Of a stretch of DNA of 64,000 nucleotides, positions 28,901-35,130 are shown piece after piece; position 1 is the first letter of the stretch; the number at the start of each line of letters is the position of its first letter. A model generated the notes under the pieces. The model did no database searches, was not told the origin of the DNA, and saw only the letters and a program-made list of their open reading frames with translations. The stretch comes from Chrysaora quinquecirrha (taxonomy: Eukaryota > Cnidaria > Scyphozoa > Semaeostomeae > Pelagiidae), in assembly GCA_014526335.1 (NCBI GenBank), contig JACTAT010000037.1, positions 10,576,214 to 10,640,213 of the forward strand. Direction: 5' to 3'. The translations under genes were made by a program, and so were the position numbers.

Positions 28901-29652
28901 TAATAAAACCCGCCTGATAAGAACTGATGTTTCGAGCACTGACACTGTTCGATGTCTTTTTATGTACATTTTCTTTTTATTTTGAAATGTCAAACAATCA
29001 CCGCAACCTTGGTTTCAGCTTGTAGATTTCGTTTCGGAAAATCAGCGGGCTCGTAGGTTTGGATATCTGCTTGGGTCAATTTTTCTGCAGTTTAAACACA
29101 CGGTCGACGACATAAGGCAGAAAGCTTACATTTTCCATTCCATTTAAGATAATGATTTTAAGAATAGAAAAATGCTTCAAGAGTTCATTCATTTGGGTTA
29201 GGTTGAACGTTCCCATGTGCACCAAGGCACTAAGAGGCACCAAGTCTTACTCGTGTAGTGCTATGTGCGTAAACATAAGGGTGAAAGGGTGAAATGTTGT
29301 GTATTGGCGATGCCATGCGTGACAGCCACTGCACACTGAGCACCTATGGATGTCATGAGAATTTAGGCCAGCAACCGCCATTATTCTCACCTGATAGTTT
29401 TGCTTGACAAAATTGCCGTTTGCACACGGAATAGCGTTATTTGATAATTTAAACGAAAATCCGCATGACTCTTGATCATTTGAATGCATTTTTATTTTTT
29501 AGAATGCTGACAAAGTCACTGCATCGAAAGATACAGTCATTAAGAACGTTAATCTTTTAAATCGAATCCTTTCATTCGCTCCAGAAAACTGTCGAAATAG
29601 TAAATTTATTGCAGATCTTGTTGAAAGCCTTGAATTACTTCCAACATCTTGA
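1856..29652 (+). CDS. RAB3GAP2: Rab3 GTPase-activating protein non-catalytic subunit (RAB3GAP2), 36 exons seen, 5' end outside window, one frameshift
   Basis: RAB3GAP2 pairs with the catalytic subunit RAB3GAP1. The complex regulates Rab3 and acts as exchange factor for Rab18 at the ER and in membrane traffic (established for the family). I identified it by exon-by-exon similarity to the human protein as I remember it. Conserved stretches include [54 protein letters not shown] and GKCPKDRLC, all in the expected order from the N-terminal propeller-like region to the helical C-terminal region. Every exon has AG/GT borders and phases agree throughout. Exons sum to 4019 nt; with one base restored at the A6 run near 16073 this gives about 1339 residues, against roughly 1390 in the human protein, so about 75 N-terminal residues lie upstream. 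The stop is 29650-29652. An ATTAAA at 29732 is a possible poly(A) signal. The frameshift may be an assembly error or a real lesion. Identity is secure; exon 17 has the least certain 5' border. Confidence 0.93.
2559..2743. repeat. Foldback relic of the GATGGGCC / TGACGTCATC family
   Basis: GATGGGCCATCGTG near 2558 is mirrored by CACGATGGCCCAT near 2731, and GTGACGTCATC lies between. The larger foldback elements at 7780-8836 and 52543-57168 share the GATGGGCC and GACGTCATC features. Confidence 0.5.
3769..3978. mobile_element. MITE, family with ATCAAACATTGTTGG termini, copy 1
   Basis: Starts GGCCCTGGCTAAGCGATCGA and ends CCTTTGGCCAAGGCC, with AACATTGTTGG / CCAACAATGTT inverted near the ends. 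A second copy is at 15036-15362. Confidence 0.75.
4591..4672 (+). CDS. RAB3GAP2: RAB3GAP2 exon 2
   Basis: Acceptor ctacttgcag, donor gtatgt. Encodes [19 protein letters not shown], aligned with the human segment ending in GWSGSL. The frame is set by the phase-1 carry from the previous exon; the longest open frame here is not the coding one. Confidence 0.88.
4830..4877 (+). CDS. RAB3GAP2: RAB3GAP2 exon 3
   Basis: A 48-nt exon with acceptor tctgttttcag and donor gtaatg. Encodes [16 protein letters not shown], a near match to the human segment ending LCIPLASQ. Confidence 0.9.
5278..5353 (+). CDS. RAB3GAP2: RAB3GAP2 exon 4
   Basis: Encodes [18 protein letters not shown], one of the best conserved N-terminal segments. 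Donor gtaaat. A PLE-derived insertion begins about 130 bp downstream in the next intron. Confidence 0.92.
5545..5590 (-). ncRNA. Type I hammerhead ribozyme motif in PLE terminal repeat (slightly decayed)
   Basis: On the minus strand: CATACT, core CTGAAGA, short helix II GTGTCAGAC, GAAA, short helix III and TGTATG. Helix I has one mismatch relative to the copy at 55461, so activity is doubtful. Confidence 0.6.
6015..6056 (+). ncRNA. Hammerhead ribozyme motif with broken core
   Basis: Same architecture as 55461-55502 with intact helix I (CATACT / AGTATG) and helix III, but the core reads CTGAGAA instead of CTGANGA. This changes the conserved G8, a catalytic residue in the family, so I expect it to be inactive. 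Confidence 0.65.
6517..6609 (+). CDS. RAB3GAP2: RAB3GAP2 exon 5
   Basis: Phase 0 in and out. Encodes [15 protein letters not shown] and continues to TDSSDQ. Acceptor gtctttag, donor gtaaat. Confidence 0.9.
7174..7273 (+). CDS. RAB3GAP2: RAB3GAP2 exon 6
   Basis: Encodes [20 protein letters not shown] and then [13 protein letters not shown], closely matching the vertebrate segment. Donor gtgagt. A 1.06-kb foldback element sits in the following intron. Confidence 0.92.
7780..8836. mobile_element. Foldback element with about 330-bp inverted arms and paired TGACGTCATC motifs
   Basis: Arms 7780-8110 and 8510-8836 are inverted copies, beginning and ending GGCAGGGAATTTTCC. Each arm contains CCGAGATGGGCC, one GATGACGTCATC, and a second CGTCATC..GATGACG palindrome near the inner end. 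It lies in the RAB3GAP2 intron 7274-9032 and has no ORF of its own. Confidence 0.88.
9033..9134 (+). CDS. RAB3GAP2: RAB3GAP2 exon 7
   Basis: Acceptor ctttgatttcag, donor gtaata. Encodes [17 protein letters not shown]; the PPxLAYxKWxL pattern is characteristic of RAB3GAP2. Confidence 0.92.
9437..9476. repeat. Perfect tandem duplication of a 20-bp unit
   Basis: GTCCTGTCAGCAGTGTCTGA occurs twice in direct succession in an intron. Confidence 0.9.
9952..10097 (+). CDS. RAB3GAP2: RAB3GAP2 exon 8
   Basis: Encodes [10 protein letters not shown] through [13 protein letters not shown]. An internal GTAAGT at 10009 is a good donor consensus, but homology reads straight through it, so I keep one exon. 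Confidence 0.88.
10283..10374 (+). CDS. RAB3GAP2: RAB3GAP2 exon 9
   Basis: Encodes [15 protein letters not shown], matching the human VALAVASKLTSAL segment. Donor gtaggg, out phase 2. Confidence 0.9.
10658..10747 (+). CDS. RAB3GAP2: RAB3GAP2 exon 10
   Basis: Encodes [10 protein letters not shown], a polar linker, then VEPGTNAR, which lines up with the human WLGWKSK to VEPATPLAV segment. Donor gtataa, 34 bp before a hammerhead-bearing retroposed element. Confidence 0.9.
10794..11001 (-). mobile_element. 208-bp retroposed element beginning with a hammerhead ribozyme and carrying a tRNA-like B box
   Basis: Flanked by a perfect 12-bp target duplication TATATATTCATC (10782-10793 and 11002-11013). 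Read on the minus strand, it starts 4 nt before helix III of a complete hammerhead ribozyme and continues to a GGTTCGAATCC sequence typical of a polymerase III B box, present one and a half times. No ORF. It could be a SINE-like element or a solo PLE terminal repeat; it sits in the RAB3GAP2 intron 10748-11541. Confidence 0.8.
10934..10997 (-). ncRNA. Type III hammerhead ribozyme, all core residues intact
   Basis: Minus strand order: helix III GTGT, cleavage triplet GTC, helix I AGCATA...TATGCT around a 21-nt loop, core CTGATGA, helix II GGCT-TTA-AGCC, GAAA, helix III partner ACAC. Predicted cleavage falls between 10993 and 10992. An extra A follows the core before helix II. Found by reading, not by a covariance search. 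Confidence 0.82.
11542..11681 (+). CDS. RAB3GAP2: RAB3GAP2 exon 11
   Basis: The most strongly conserved exon: [20 protein letters not shown] and [14 protein letters not shown]. Acceptor tttttgcattag, donor gtatga. Confidence 0.95.
11897..12033 (+). CDS. RAB3GAP2: RAB3GAP2 exon 12
   Basis: Encodes [10 protein letters not shown], a polar loop, then [14 protein letters not shown]. The loop is shorter than in vertebrates. Confidence 0.94.
12947..13005 (+). CDS. RAB3GAP2: RAB3GAP2 exon 13
   Basis: Encodes [19 protein letters not shown]. An internal GTAAGT at the SRV codons is bypassed, because the downstream VGKDC residues are conserved and the phase requires them. Confidence 0.88.
13116..13256 (+). 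CDS. RAB3GAP2: RAB3GAP2 exon 14
   Basis: Begins [11 protein letters not shown] and ends IIVPFHCAL, corresponding to the end of the N-terminal conserved region (human VNVPFHLAL). Donor gtgagt. Confidence 0.92.
13789..13877 (+). CDS. RAB3GAP2: RAB3GAP2 exon 15
   Basis: Encodes [20 protein letters not shown], matching the helix beginning DMHLVKKLAALL in human. Acceptor ccaatcgtttcag, donor gtataa. Confidence 0.85.
14103..14263 (+). CDS. RAB3GAP2: RAB3GAP2 exon 16
   Basis: Helical segment containing [20 protein letters not shown]. Conservation is weak, but the frame is open for the whole exon and consistent with both neighbours. Donor gtaagt. Confidence 0.8.
14606..14696 (+). CDS. RAB3GAP2: RAB3GAP2 exon 17 (5' border tentative)
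   Basis: Encodes [20 protein letters not shown], matching human ILASERLPFSCLRNITQTL. I chose the AG at 14604-14605 because it preserves phase 0; the upstream AG at 14566 would need a phase-1 carry. The donor gttact is weak. Confidence 0.75.
14814..14986 (+). CDS. RAB3GAP2: RAB3GAP2 exon 18
   Basis: Follows a T-rich tract and cag. Contains [20 protein letters not shown], matching human [20 protein letters not shown]. Confidence 0.9.
15036..15362. mobile_element. MITE, ATCAAACATTGTT family, copy 2
   Basis: Starts GGCTTGGTCAAACGATCAAA and ends ATCGTTTGACTAGGGCC in inverted orientation, with the inner AACATTGTT/AACAATGTT pair. Same family as 3769-3978, in the intron after exon 18. Confidence 0.75.
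15893..16135 (+). CDS. RAB3GAP2: RAB3GAP2 exon 19, interrupted by a one-base frameshift
   Basis: Encodes [20 protein letters not shown], then [20 protein letters not shown], then DLKK and an in-frame TAG at 16079-16081. One base on, the reading frame continues [19 protein letters not shown] to a gtaggt donor at 16136, and only that frame is in phase with the next two exons. The break coincides with an A6 run (16073-16078). Confidence 0.85.
16309..16325 (+). CDS. RAB3GAP2: RAB3GAP2 exon 20, a 17-nt microexon
   Basis: Between acceptor tgttcttgcag and donor gtgagt. Adds ATFIYE and converts phase 1 to phase 0, exactly what the next exon needs. Support comes from splice sites and phase rather than residue conservation. 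Confidence 0.7.
16830..17345. repeat. Degenerate GTTGG-rich interspersed repeat
   Basis: Many scattered AATGTTGG, GCCAACATT and CCAACAC motifs in both orientations suggest a decayed inverted-repeat element in the intron between exons 20 and 21. Borders are approximate. Confidence 0.4.
17732..17812 (+). CDS. RAB3GAP2: RAB3GAP2 exon 21
   Basis: 81 nt, phase 0 in and out. Encodes [16 protein letters not shown] and [11 protein letters not shown]. Acceptor ttctgttgtag, donor gtaaaa. Confidence 0.8.
18160..18265 (+). CDS. RAB3GAP2: RAB3GAP2 exon 22
   Basis: Encodes [20 protein letters not shown] and [14 protein letters not shown], aligned to the human segment ICCLHTMLSLLSK. Confidence 0.87.
18741..19482. 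mobile_element. Inverted-repeat element, 742 bp
   Basis: Begins ATGGGCGGTAGGAGACTAGT and ends ACTAGTCTCCTACCACCCAT; the arms extend about 70 bp to ATATCATATGACATTGG-like sequence. The interior is more GC-rich than its surroundings and has no convincing protein. Located in the intron between exons 22 and 23. Confidence 0.85.
19656..19801 (+). CDS. RAB3GAP2: RAB3GAP2 exon 23
   Basis: Encodes [20 protein letters not shown] and [13 protein letters not shown]. Corresponds to the human [20 protein letters not shown] region. Donor gtgagt. Confidence 0.87.
20213..20393 (+). CDS. RAB3GAP2: RAB3GAP2 exon 24
   Basis: Encodes acidic [21 protein letters not shown] sequence (seen as [18 protein letters not shown]) and ends SKLTVKG. 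An earlier GT at 20387 gives the wrong phase; the donor gtcggt at 20394 keeps the frame into the next exon. Confidence 0.85.
20930..21091 (+). CDS. RAB3GAP2: RAB3GAP2 exon 25
   Basis: Encodes [19 protein letters not shown] and a polar stretch ending NNSKLLE. The match to human [20 protein letters not shown] runs across the previous junction. Confidence 0.85.
21613..21716 (+). CDS. RAB3GAP2: RAB3GAP2 exon 26
   Basis: Encodes [17 protein letters not shown], nearly identical to the vertebrate hallmark in the C-terminal region. Donor gtaagc. Confidence 0.94.
22393..22459 (+). CDS. RAB3GAP2: RAB3GAP2 exon 27
   Basis: Encodes [20 protein letters not shown], helical. Acceptor cacttcttttag, donor gtgagt. 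Confidence 0.85.
22657..22727 (+). CDS. RAB3GAP2: RAB3GAP2 exon 28
   Basis: Encodes [20 protein letters not shown], matching human [20 protein letters not shown]. A PLE fragment begins about 30 bp after the donor. Confidence 0.9.
22757..23602 (+). mobile_element. Penelope-like element fragment with GIY-YIG region
   Basis: Deletion derivative: terminal repeat, then the 3' part of the ORF ([40 protein letters not shown]), then the other terminal repeat. The reverse transcriptase is missing and the ORF is frameshifted. Lies in the RAB3GAP2 intron 22728-24220, same strand as the host gene. Confidence 0.88.
24221..24256 (+). CDS. RAB3GAP2: RAB3GAP2 exon 29 (36 nt)
   Basis: Encodes only [12 protein letters not shown], almost identical to human VGKSPKDRLCRR. 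Too short to find without homology. Confidence 0.93.
24423..24497 (+). CDS. RAB3GAP2: RAB3GAP2 exon 30
   Basis: Encodes [20 protein letters not shown] ending ELLFE. Corresponds to human [20 protein letters not shown]. Donor gtatgt. Confidence 0.9.
24603..24667 (+). CDS. RAB3GAP2: RAB3GAP2 exon 31
   Basis: Encodes [20 protein letters not shown]. Acceptor attttccttcag, donor gtcagt, out phase 2. Confidence 0.85.
25222..25372 (+). CDS. RAB3GAP2: RAB3GAP2 exon 32
   Basis: Encodes [20 protein letters not shown] through RPSEIFDSK. Matches the human segment ending KPLSLFDSK. Confidence 0.92.
25463..25552 (+). CDS. RAB3GAP2: RAB3GAP2 exon 33
   Basis: Encodes [20 protein letters not shown]. Acceptor ttatctttcag, donor gtttgt. 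Moderate conservation. Confidence 0.83.
26059..26253 (+). CDS. RAB3GAP2: RAB3GAP2 exon 34
   Basis: Longest uninterrupted exon. Ends [20 protein letters not shown] and LDSAGLE, matching human [20 protein letters not shown]. Confidence 0.92.
26353..26514 (+). CDS. RAB3GAP2: RAB3GAP2 exon 35
   Basis: Encodes [20 protein letters not shown] and [11 protein letters not shown]. Matches human ILQVHDKEVLASQLLVLTG. Followed by a 3-kb intron full of inverted repeats. Confidence 0.92.
26690..28535. mobile_element. Long inverted-repeat element hosting a second element
   Basis: Arms of roughly 430 bp (26690-27120 and 28130-28535) are inverted copies with scattered differences, for example ATTGCACCACCTTTCTCGAA, GGGAAAATATTCGC and AATAATAAATTTTGCCGATA. 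Another element occupies the middle. Located in the last RAB3GAP2 intron. Confidence 0.85.
27228..28023. mobile_element. DNA-transposon-like element with GTTTACACTGTA termini, nested
   Basis: Both ends read TCTAAGGCCC(C/A)GTTTACACTGTA inward, followed by GCGGATC and CACTTTTTGATCCGCTAC repeats. At about 27534-27630 the plus strand encodes [20 protein letters not shown], which resembles a Myb/SANT-like DNA-binding domain of the kind found in Harbinger-type transposons. No catalytic domain remains. Confidence 0.75.
29503..29652 (+). CDS. RAB3GAP2: RAB3GAP2 exon 36, terminal
   Basis: Encodes [20 protein letters not shown] and ends [10 protein letters not shown] with TGA at 29650-29652, corresponding to the human C-terminus. 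Confidence 0.92.
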   Translation, partial: NADKVTASKDTVIKNVNLLNRILSFAPENCRNSKFIADLVESLELLPTS

Positions 29653-30435
29653 AGAGCAAGCCTGAACTTTGTCCCCTAATTAACCTCGCCCTTAACAGCA
29701 GAATAAGCCAATAGGTATTAAGCAAAAGGTAATTAAACATTAAGCTTTATTGGGCAATATTCCCGTAAATTCCGGTGCATAAGTCGTCTCCTCAAGTAGA
29801 CAACTCGTTAATTTTCGATGTCTTCTTATGATTTAGGCAATGAATAATTGTCTTTGCCCCTTTCTTATAAAAGTATTTTAATTGCTTCTTTTACCCGTAG
29901 TGTTGACAATTTCCAGGGCTACAGTTTTTAAATTTCGACTTACCAACGATATTCATGGTCAGTATGATAATTGCAAGGAAGTGTTGATAAGTCAATTGTG
30001 AACTTTCCAGCATAGTATACTAGCATATCTCAAATATTTTGGGTTTAGGAGAGAAATGATTCCTTATTTCATTTTATTTTTTCCTGTGTGTGCGAGCGTT
30101 TTAATGAAATGAGTATTTGCTCTGACTGACAGCTTGAAAGCGTGATTTAACAATGCTATGTGATTTTTGTCTCGCAGATCGTAAATGCATGGAATATAAA
30201 AATTTCTCATTGTGAAAAAATTATGCGGATCAACGCAAATCAAAGATTGCTTCGGAAGACGGAAGTGTAAAGAGTGTGCTGTCCGGACAGTTTTGTCTAA
30301 GGGTGTGTTCTTCTGAACCTCAAAATCATACTAATTTCGATAACAGAAAGCTTCCAGAAACAAAATCCATGATTTCATAAAGCAGTAATTAAAAAGCACA
30401 TTCACCAAGTCAATATTTGCTTTTTTCGGCCAACC
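29653..30435. other. RAB3GAP2 3' flank, no further gene seen
   Basis: Probable 3' UTR followed by AT-rich spacer. ATTAAA at 29732-29737 is the nearest variant polyadenylation hexamer. No other structure was recognised. Confidence 0.45.
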
Positions 30436-30439
30436 ATAT

Positions 30440-31365
30440 ATGAATCTAACAAATCTGATCAACAAGATCGCCAAATTCACTGAAATATTTAAAATCTTGA
30501 TACTCACGAATAATTCTCCCATCTGTCGGATGCCACTTTATTGTTTCCCAGGCTAAGCCTAACAGCTTTACCTTTACCTCTGCATCCTTTTCCTTGTCCT
30601 CGCTTTGTTCTTTAGTAAATGAATGGTCAGAGACCAAATCTGTGTTGTTTTCTTTCACCTCTACTTTACATGTCATTTGTGTAGGGTGAAGGTAACCTTG
30701 TCAAATTTTTCTACTGCGGTGCTCTTGAGGTGCTCTACTTTCTTGACCGACTCTGCACCTTGATAATGTCATCCACATAGAGACTTCTCTTTATTCCAGC
30801 AACTTCCTTTGTGAATGCCATCTCAACTTCATCTAATGAGCCATTAGAACTCCACCCAACAGGAAAGGCGACTGATTCAGTCCAAATAATACCCGAGTGA
30901 ACCGGTAAGTTTCAAACTGCTCCATGTTTCTATCCTTTGGGCAATGAAATCTTAGAACATCACGATCCTGCTCTCTAATACGAATTTGAAGAAATGCTTG
31001 TTTTAAGTCTCCCGTGAGTGTTATAGGTTGAAATCTATTACGTGTCAAGATATCCCATTTCTGGTTTTGCAGTGGTGGCCCTGTCTCTAGACAATCATTT
31101 AGTGATGGTGATTCTTGGTCTGCTCTGGCTGAGGCATCAAACACAATTCTGACTTTCGTACTCTCTGCTGATTCTCTGACCACAGGCCTATGTGACAAAA
31201 AAACTCTCTGCTTGAATGATCTACATTTGACACTTTCTCTTTGATCCCTTGCTTCTCTTGATCCATCAAATCTCTTCATATTTTTTGTAAAGCTCTGGTT
31301 GTCTCTCTAATCTTTGAACAAGTTTGTGCAATCTTGCCTTGCTTCCATTTTCAGTTTGGCGATCT
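30440..31365 (-). mobile_element. BEL/Pao LTR retrotransposon relic (reverse transcriptase region)
   Basis: On the minus strand, 31279-30833 encodes a BEL/Pao-type reverse transcriptase segment: HRPVVRESAESTKVRIVFDA, LTGDLKQAFLQIRI and RVLFGLNQSPFLL. YVDDII follows near 30765-30785 after a stop and frame change, and VKLLGLAWE at about 30550 is the conserved segment after the catalytic site. Upstream, 31280-31350 resumes the family in another frame. Several stops and shifts: an inactive copy. No LTRs were found. Confidence 0.9.
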
Positions 31366-33080
31366 TGAGAGTGTTATAAAGCTGAAAATCGTACAACCAT
31401 GAGTTTCTTGTTTGTTGTCATTTCTAAGCGAAGATCTCGACAAAGTTGGTCAGACAACACGACTTTTTTATTTAAGACCCCTGCAGACGGAAATCGTTGA
31501 TTCTGATTGGAGACTTGTGCGAATTTTAATAACATTTTTTTATGTTTGAAATATGAACTTGCAGCTGATAAAGAACGTCAAGGCAGTCTTTTCGAACATT
31601 AGTGCCGACATGCCACAGCCATAAAAATTATCCCAAAGGAGAGCATTTGATTTATTTCATTTATTCAACTAAGGCGTTGTTCGTTTTAACCATCTTCGAT
31701 TATTCAGAGTCTTTCTTCCAGAGATTTTCTAAGAAATTTTCAGTGAACTTGCATTGACTGCAATTCTATTGGAGTTAAAAATCGTCGCTATGAATATGTA
31801 TCAATGATGCTTATTAAAAATTGAGCTAAGCCCTCATTTCGTCTGTTGATTTGCAAAAAAATTCCCAAACTCTTGTCCAGATGCTGGGTTATTGTTACAG
31901 AACAATTTTTAAAACATTGAGTTTTTCGAATCTAAACTTTCGTAGACTTTGCTTTTGTTTATCGTTGATAGTTCATGGGCAGCCATTACTCAATCCATCA
32001 AGGTATTTCCTTTACATTCGCCATCCGGTTTTGTGATGTGTCTGAATTTTCTTCATCTGTCATTGTCGCTGTGGGTGTGACGATGTATTGTCTTGCTGAT
32101 AATATATTGGAGTTTTTCCTAATTCTAAGCTAGTTAGTCGTAATGGTTAGTCGATAGCAGAAACTGCGAGGAATTGTTAAATTGCCGGTGAATTAAGAAT
32201 CGTTTAGATGTTGCTATTTGAATAGAAGTTTTATTGCTGAAATTTGCCGTGAAACTCGTGATTTCCAGGTGTGGTCTGGCCCGGGGAGGCGCAAAGTGGC
32301 GATCGCCCCCTGACCCTCTAATAGGCGAATGTTACAGAAAAATTACTGTTTTCGTGAGCCAATTCTAAAACGGATGAATATTTCAATCGTTTAGTGCCGT
32401 GCGTCGTGCGACCACACGCAAAATCATTCTCGTTATCTTGCATAGCAAACAAGATGGTTGAATCTACACCAGAACAAAGCCGATCATTATACTGTTATGT
32501 TTCTACAGTTTTATTTTGAAATTCTAGGGTTTTTCTTTCTCTTTTTCGTGGGTTAACTATTTCTTTCATTCCAAAGATGAAGTGCCCAAATTTCTAAAAT
32601 TAGGAGTTTTAGAGGGTCTAGCTACCAAAATTTTCTTCGCCGCCCAAATATGGCGGGCAGCAGTTTTAGTCTTCGCCCTTGAAGTTTGCAGACGTTGAAA
32701 CTCGATAAAGCAAAAAAGGTGCAAACGTATGTTTTCTCAATTTGAATCTAAGCAATTATCCTTTCAGCATATCCATCAATCAATAACTATATCGACTGAA
32801 CGTATTTAACGTTAAAATTTTTATTAGCGGGTGTGGTTCAGAAACTTAATCTGCGACACCCTAAACCGGGCCCTTTTGATTTGGTAGCCACCTCAAACTA
32901 TGGTACCAGACCGCCCCTTGGGTTTTCTTGTAGTCTAAATCTTTTTACATGTCGAACTCACGCACTTTAATAACACGAAAGTTGCGTGTTATTACATTAC
33001 TAGCCCATGCCCGTCTCTGACTACCGCCTCGTAGAACCCCCGCCTCAAGGACCTCTGCCTCAAAGACCTCTGCCTTAAGA
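31366..33080. other. Intergenic, nothing recognised
   Basis: No exon or clear repeat structure. A GC-richer patch near 32270-32330 and CTCTGCCTCAAGGAC-like short repeats near 33030-33080 lead into the minisatellite. Confidence 0.4.
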
Positions 33081-33945
33081 ACTGTCCAGAAATTACTCAT
33101 GGTCTTCAGTCCTGTTCCTTATTCCTGTTTCTCAGTCCTGAAATTATTCATGGTCTTCAGTCCCATTCCTTAGTCCTGTTCCTCAGTCCTGAAATTACTC
33201 ACGGTCTTCAGTCCCATTCCTTAGTCCTGTTCCTTAGTCCTGAAATTTTTCATGGTCTTCAGCCCCATTCCTTAGTCCCGTTCCTTAGTCCTGAAATTAC
33301 TCATGGTCTTCAGTCCCATTCCTTAGCCCTGTTCCTTAGTCCTGAAATTACTCATGGTCTTCAGCCCCATTCCTTAGTCCTGTTCCTTAGTCCTGAAATT
33401 ACTCATGGTCTTCAGCCCCATTCCTTAGTCCTGTTCCTTAGTCCTGAAATTACTCATGGTCTTCAGTCCCATTCCTTAGTCCTGTTCCTTAGTCCTGAAA
33501 TTACTCATGGTCTTCAGTCCCATTCCTTAGTCCTGTTCCTTAGTCCTGAAATTACTCATGGTCTTCAGTCCCATTCCTTAGTCCTGTTCCTTAGTCCTGA
33601 AATTACTCATGGTCTTCAGCCCCATTCCTTAGTCCTGTTCCTTAGTCCTGAAATTACTCATGGTCTTCAGCCCCATTCCTTAGTCCTGTTCCTTAGTCCT
33701 GAAATTATTCATGGTCTTCAGTCCCATTCCTTAGTCCTGTTCCTTAGTCCTGAAATTACTCATGGTCTTCAGCCCCATTCCTTAGTCATGTTCCTTAGTC
33801 CTGAAATTATTCATGGTCTTAGTCCTGAAATTACTCATGGTCTTCAGTCCCATTCCTTAGTCCTGTTCCTTAGTCCTGAAATTATTCATGGTCTTCAGTC
33901 CCATTCCTTAGTCCTGTTCCTTAGTCCTGAAATTATGTATGTATG
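33081..33945. repeat. 51-bp minisatellite, about 16 copies
   Basis: The unit starting GAAATTACTCATGGTCTTCA recurs every 51 bp with few changes; within it TTCCTTAGTCCTG is itself duplicated. One copy near 33800 is shortened. There is no spacer variation, so it is not a CRISPR array. Confidence 0.95.
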
Positions 33946-34497
33946 TATGTGTAGACGCTTTTTCCTGCCAAATCTGTAACAATAGATACAGTAGACCACA
34001 AATACGAGGAAGTAAACTTGAACTCACCGTATTTGGTCATCATGAAAACCCACCATTTGACAATGAGCAACAATTACGGAATTCGTAAACAAGTAGATGA
34101 TTCATTATCTGGTCGAGTATTTGGCAGAAGTTCTCAAAGTTCTTATTTAGATAATTAGATTTTTTCGTCCAATCAGAAACTTCTCAAGTCATTTGCATAA
34201 TATTTACTGAGATGTGAGTCAGTGGTTGTCGAGAAGATTCTCGAACTTGCTTTTGCATAAATAGATATTTTAGTGAAATTCTGAGGGAATATCAGAGTAA
34301 CTTATTGATGAAATTTTGTAAAATCAGTTGTGGCTCGGTTGCCTTCCAAATATTTACTAATAATATTTTCGATTGGTTGTCTATCCAAATATTATTCGCA
34401 TTAGAATAGTAAGAGTAACACGGGGGCTAATCTAAAATTTGTTTAGGGCGGCTGGTTACATGGGCAAAACAAGTTTGAGTCGCAATTATCATAATGG

Positions 34498-34551
34498 TTA
34501 TGAATGATGATGATGATGACGTTGATGATGAAGATGATTATCATGATAATA

Positions 34552-34613
<62 letters not shown>

Positions 34614-34800
34614 AACGATGATGATAATGATGATGATGATGATGATGACGATCATTATGATGGTATCGACGAGAATGATGAGAATGATAAAAATGAATGT
34701 TGTGTTGATGATGATTATGATGGTGATGATGATCATGTTGATGATGATGATGATGACAATGATGATGATGATGATGATGATAGCGATTTCGAAGATGATG
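34498..34800. repeat. GAT/ATC trinucleotide microsatellite
   Basis: Near-pure GAT repeats at about 34545-34610, with interrupted repeats on both sides. Open frames here (poly-Asp, poly-Met, poly-His, poly-Ile) are by-products. Confidence 0.95.
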
Positions 34801-35072
34801 TTGACGATTATTATGGTGATTATTGTCTTTCGGGCATTGCGATAGCGTGGCTATGTTTGGTTCTGTGGAAATTTTTAGCTTTCTAGGCGTCCTTGTTGCC
34901 TTCCCTCTGAAATGATCCTTGATAAAAAGCGTAGCAATAAAAAAGATTGAACGCATTCTCTGTCTGATCATAGAGATTCGGTCCCGTGTGAGGAACTCGG
35001 GTTTACTGCAGGATACCGTTTTTCTTTTGGTAGTTTAGTAGTCCTTCTTGTCTTTTAGTAGTTTGATAGTCC

Positions 35073-35130
35073 TGTTTCATACTGCATCATCAGATACTGC
35101 TATCCAGCCAGCTTATACTTCGGGATGACA
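35073..35130 (-). ncRNA. Possible diverged hammerhead ribozyme
   Basis: Minus strand: TGTC, 33 nt, CTGATGA, TGCAGTAT, GAAACA. The core and GTC triplet are exact and the helix I loop has the same 33-nt length as the one at 10934-10997, but helix III is only 3 bp and helices I and II are poor. It may be a relic. Confidence 0.3.

Noticed and set aside
33081..33945. Regularly spaced repeats as a CRISPR array
   Set aside because: Repeats are directly contiguous 51-bp units with no unique spacers, and the host is a eukaryote.
34443..34971. Overlapping open frames of poly-Asp, poly-Met, poly-Ile and poly-His
   Set aside because: All are read-throughs of the GAT/ATC microsatellite in different frames; the same occurs at 60655-61052.
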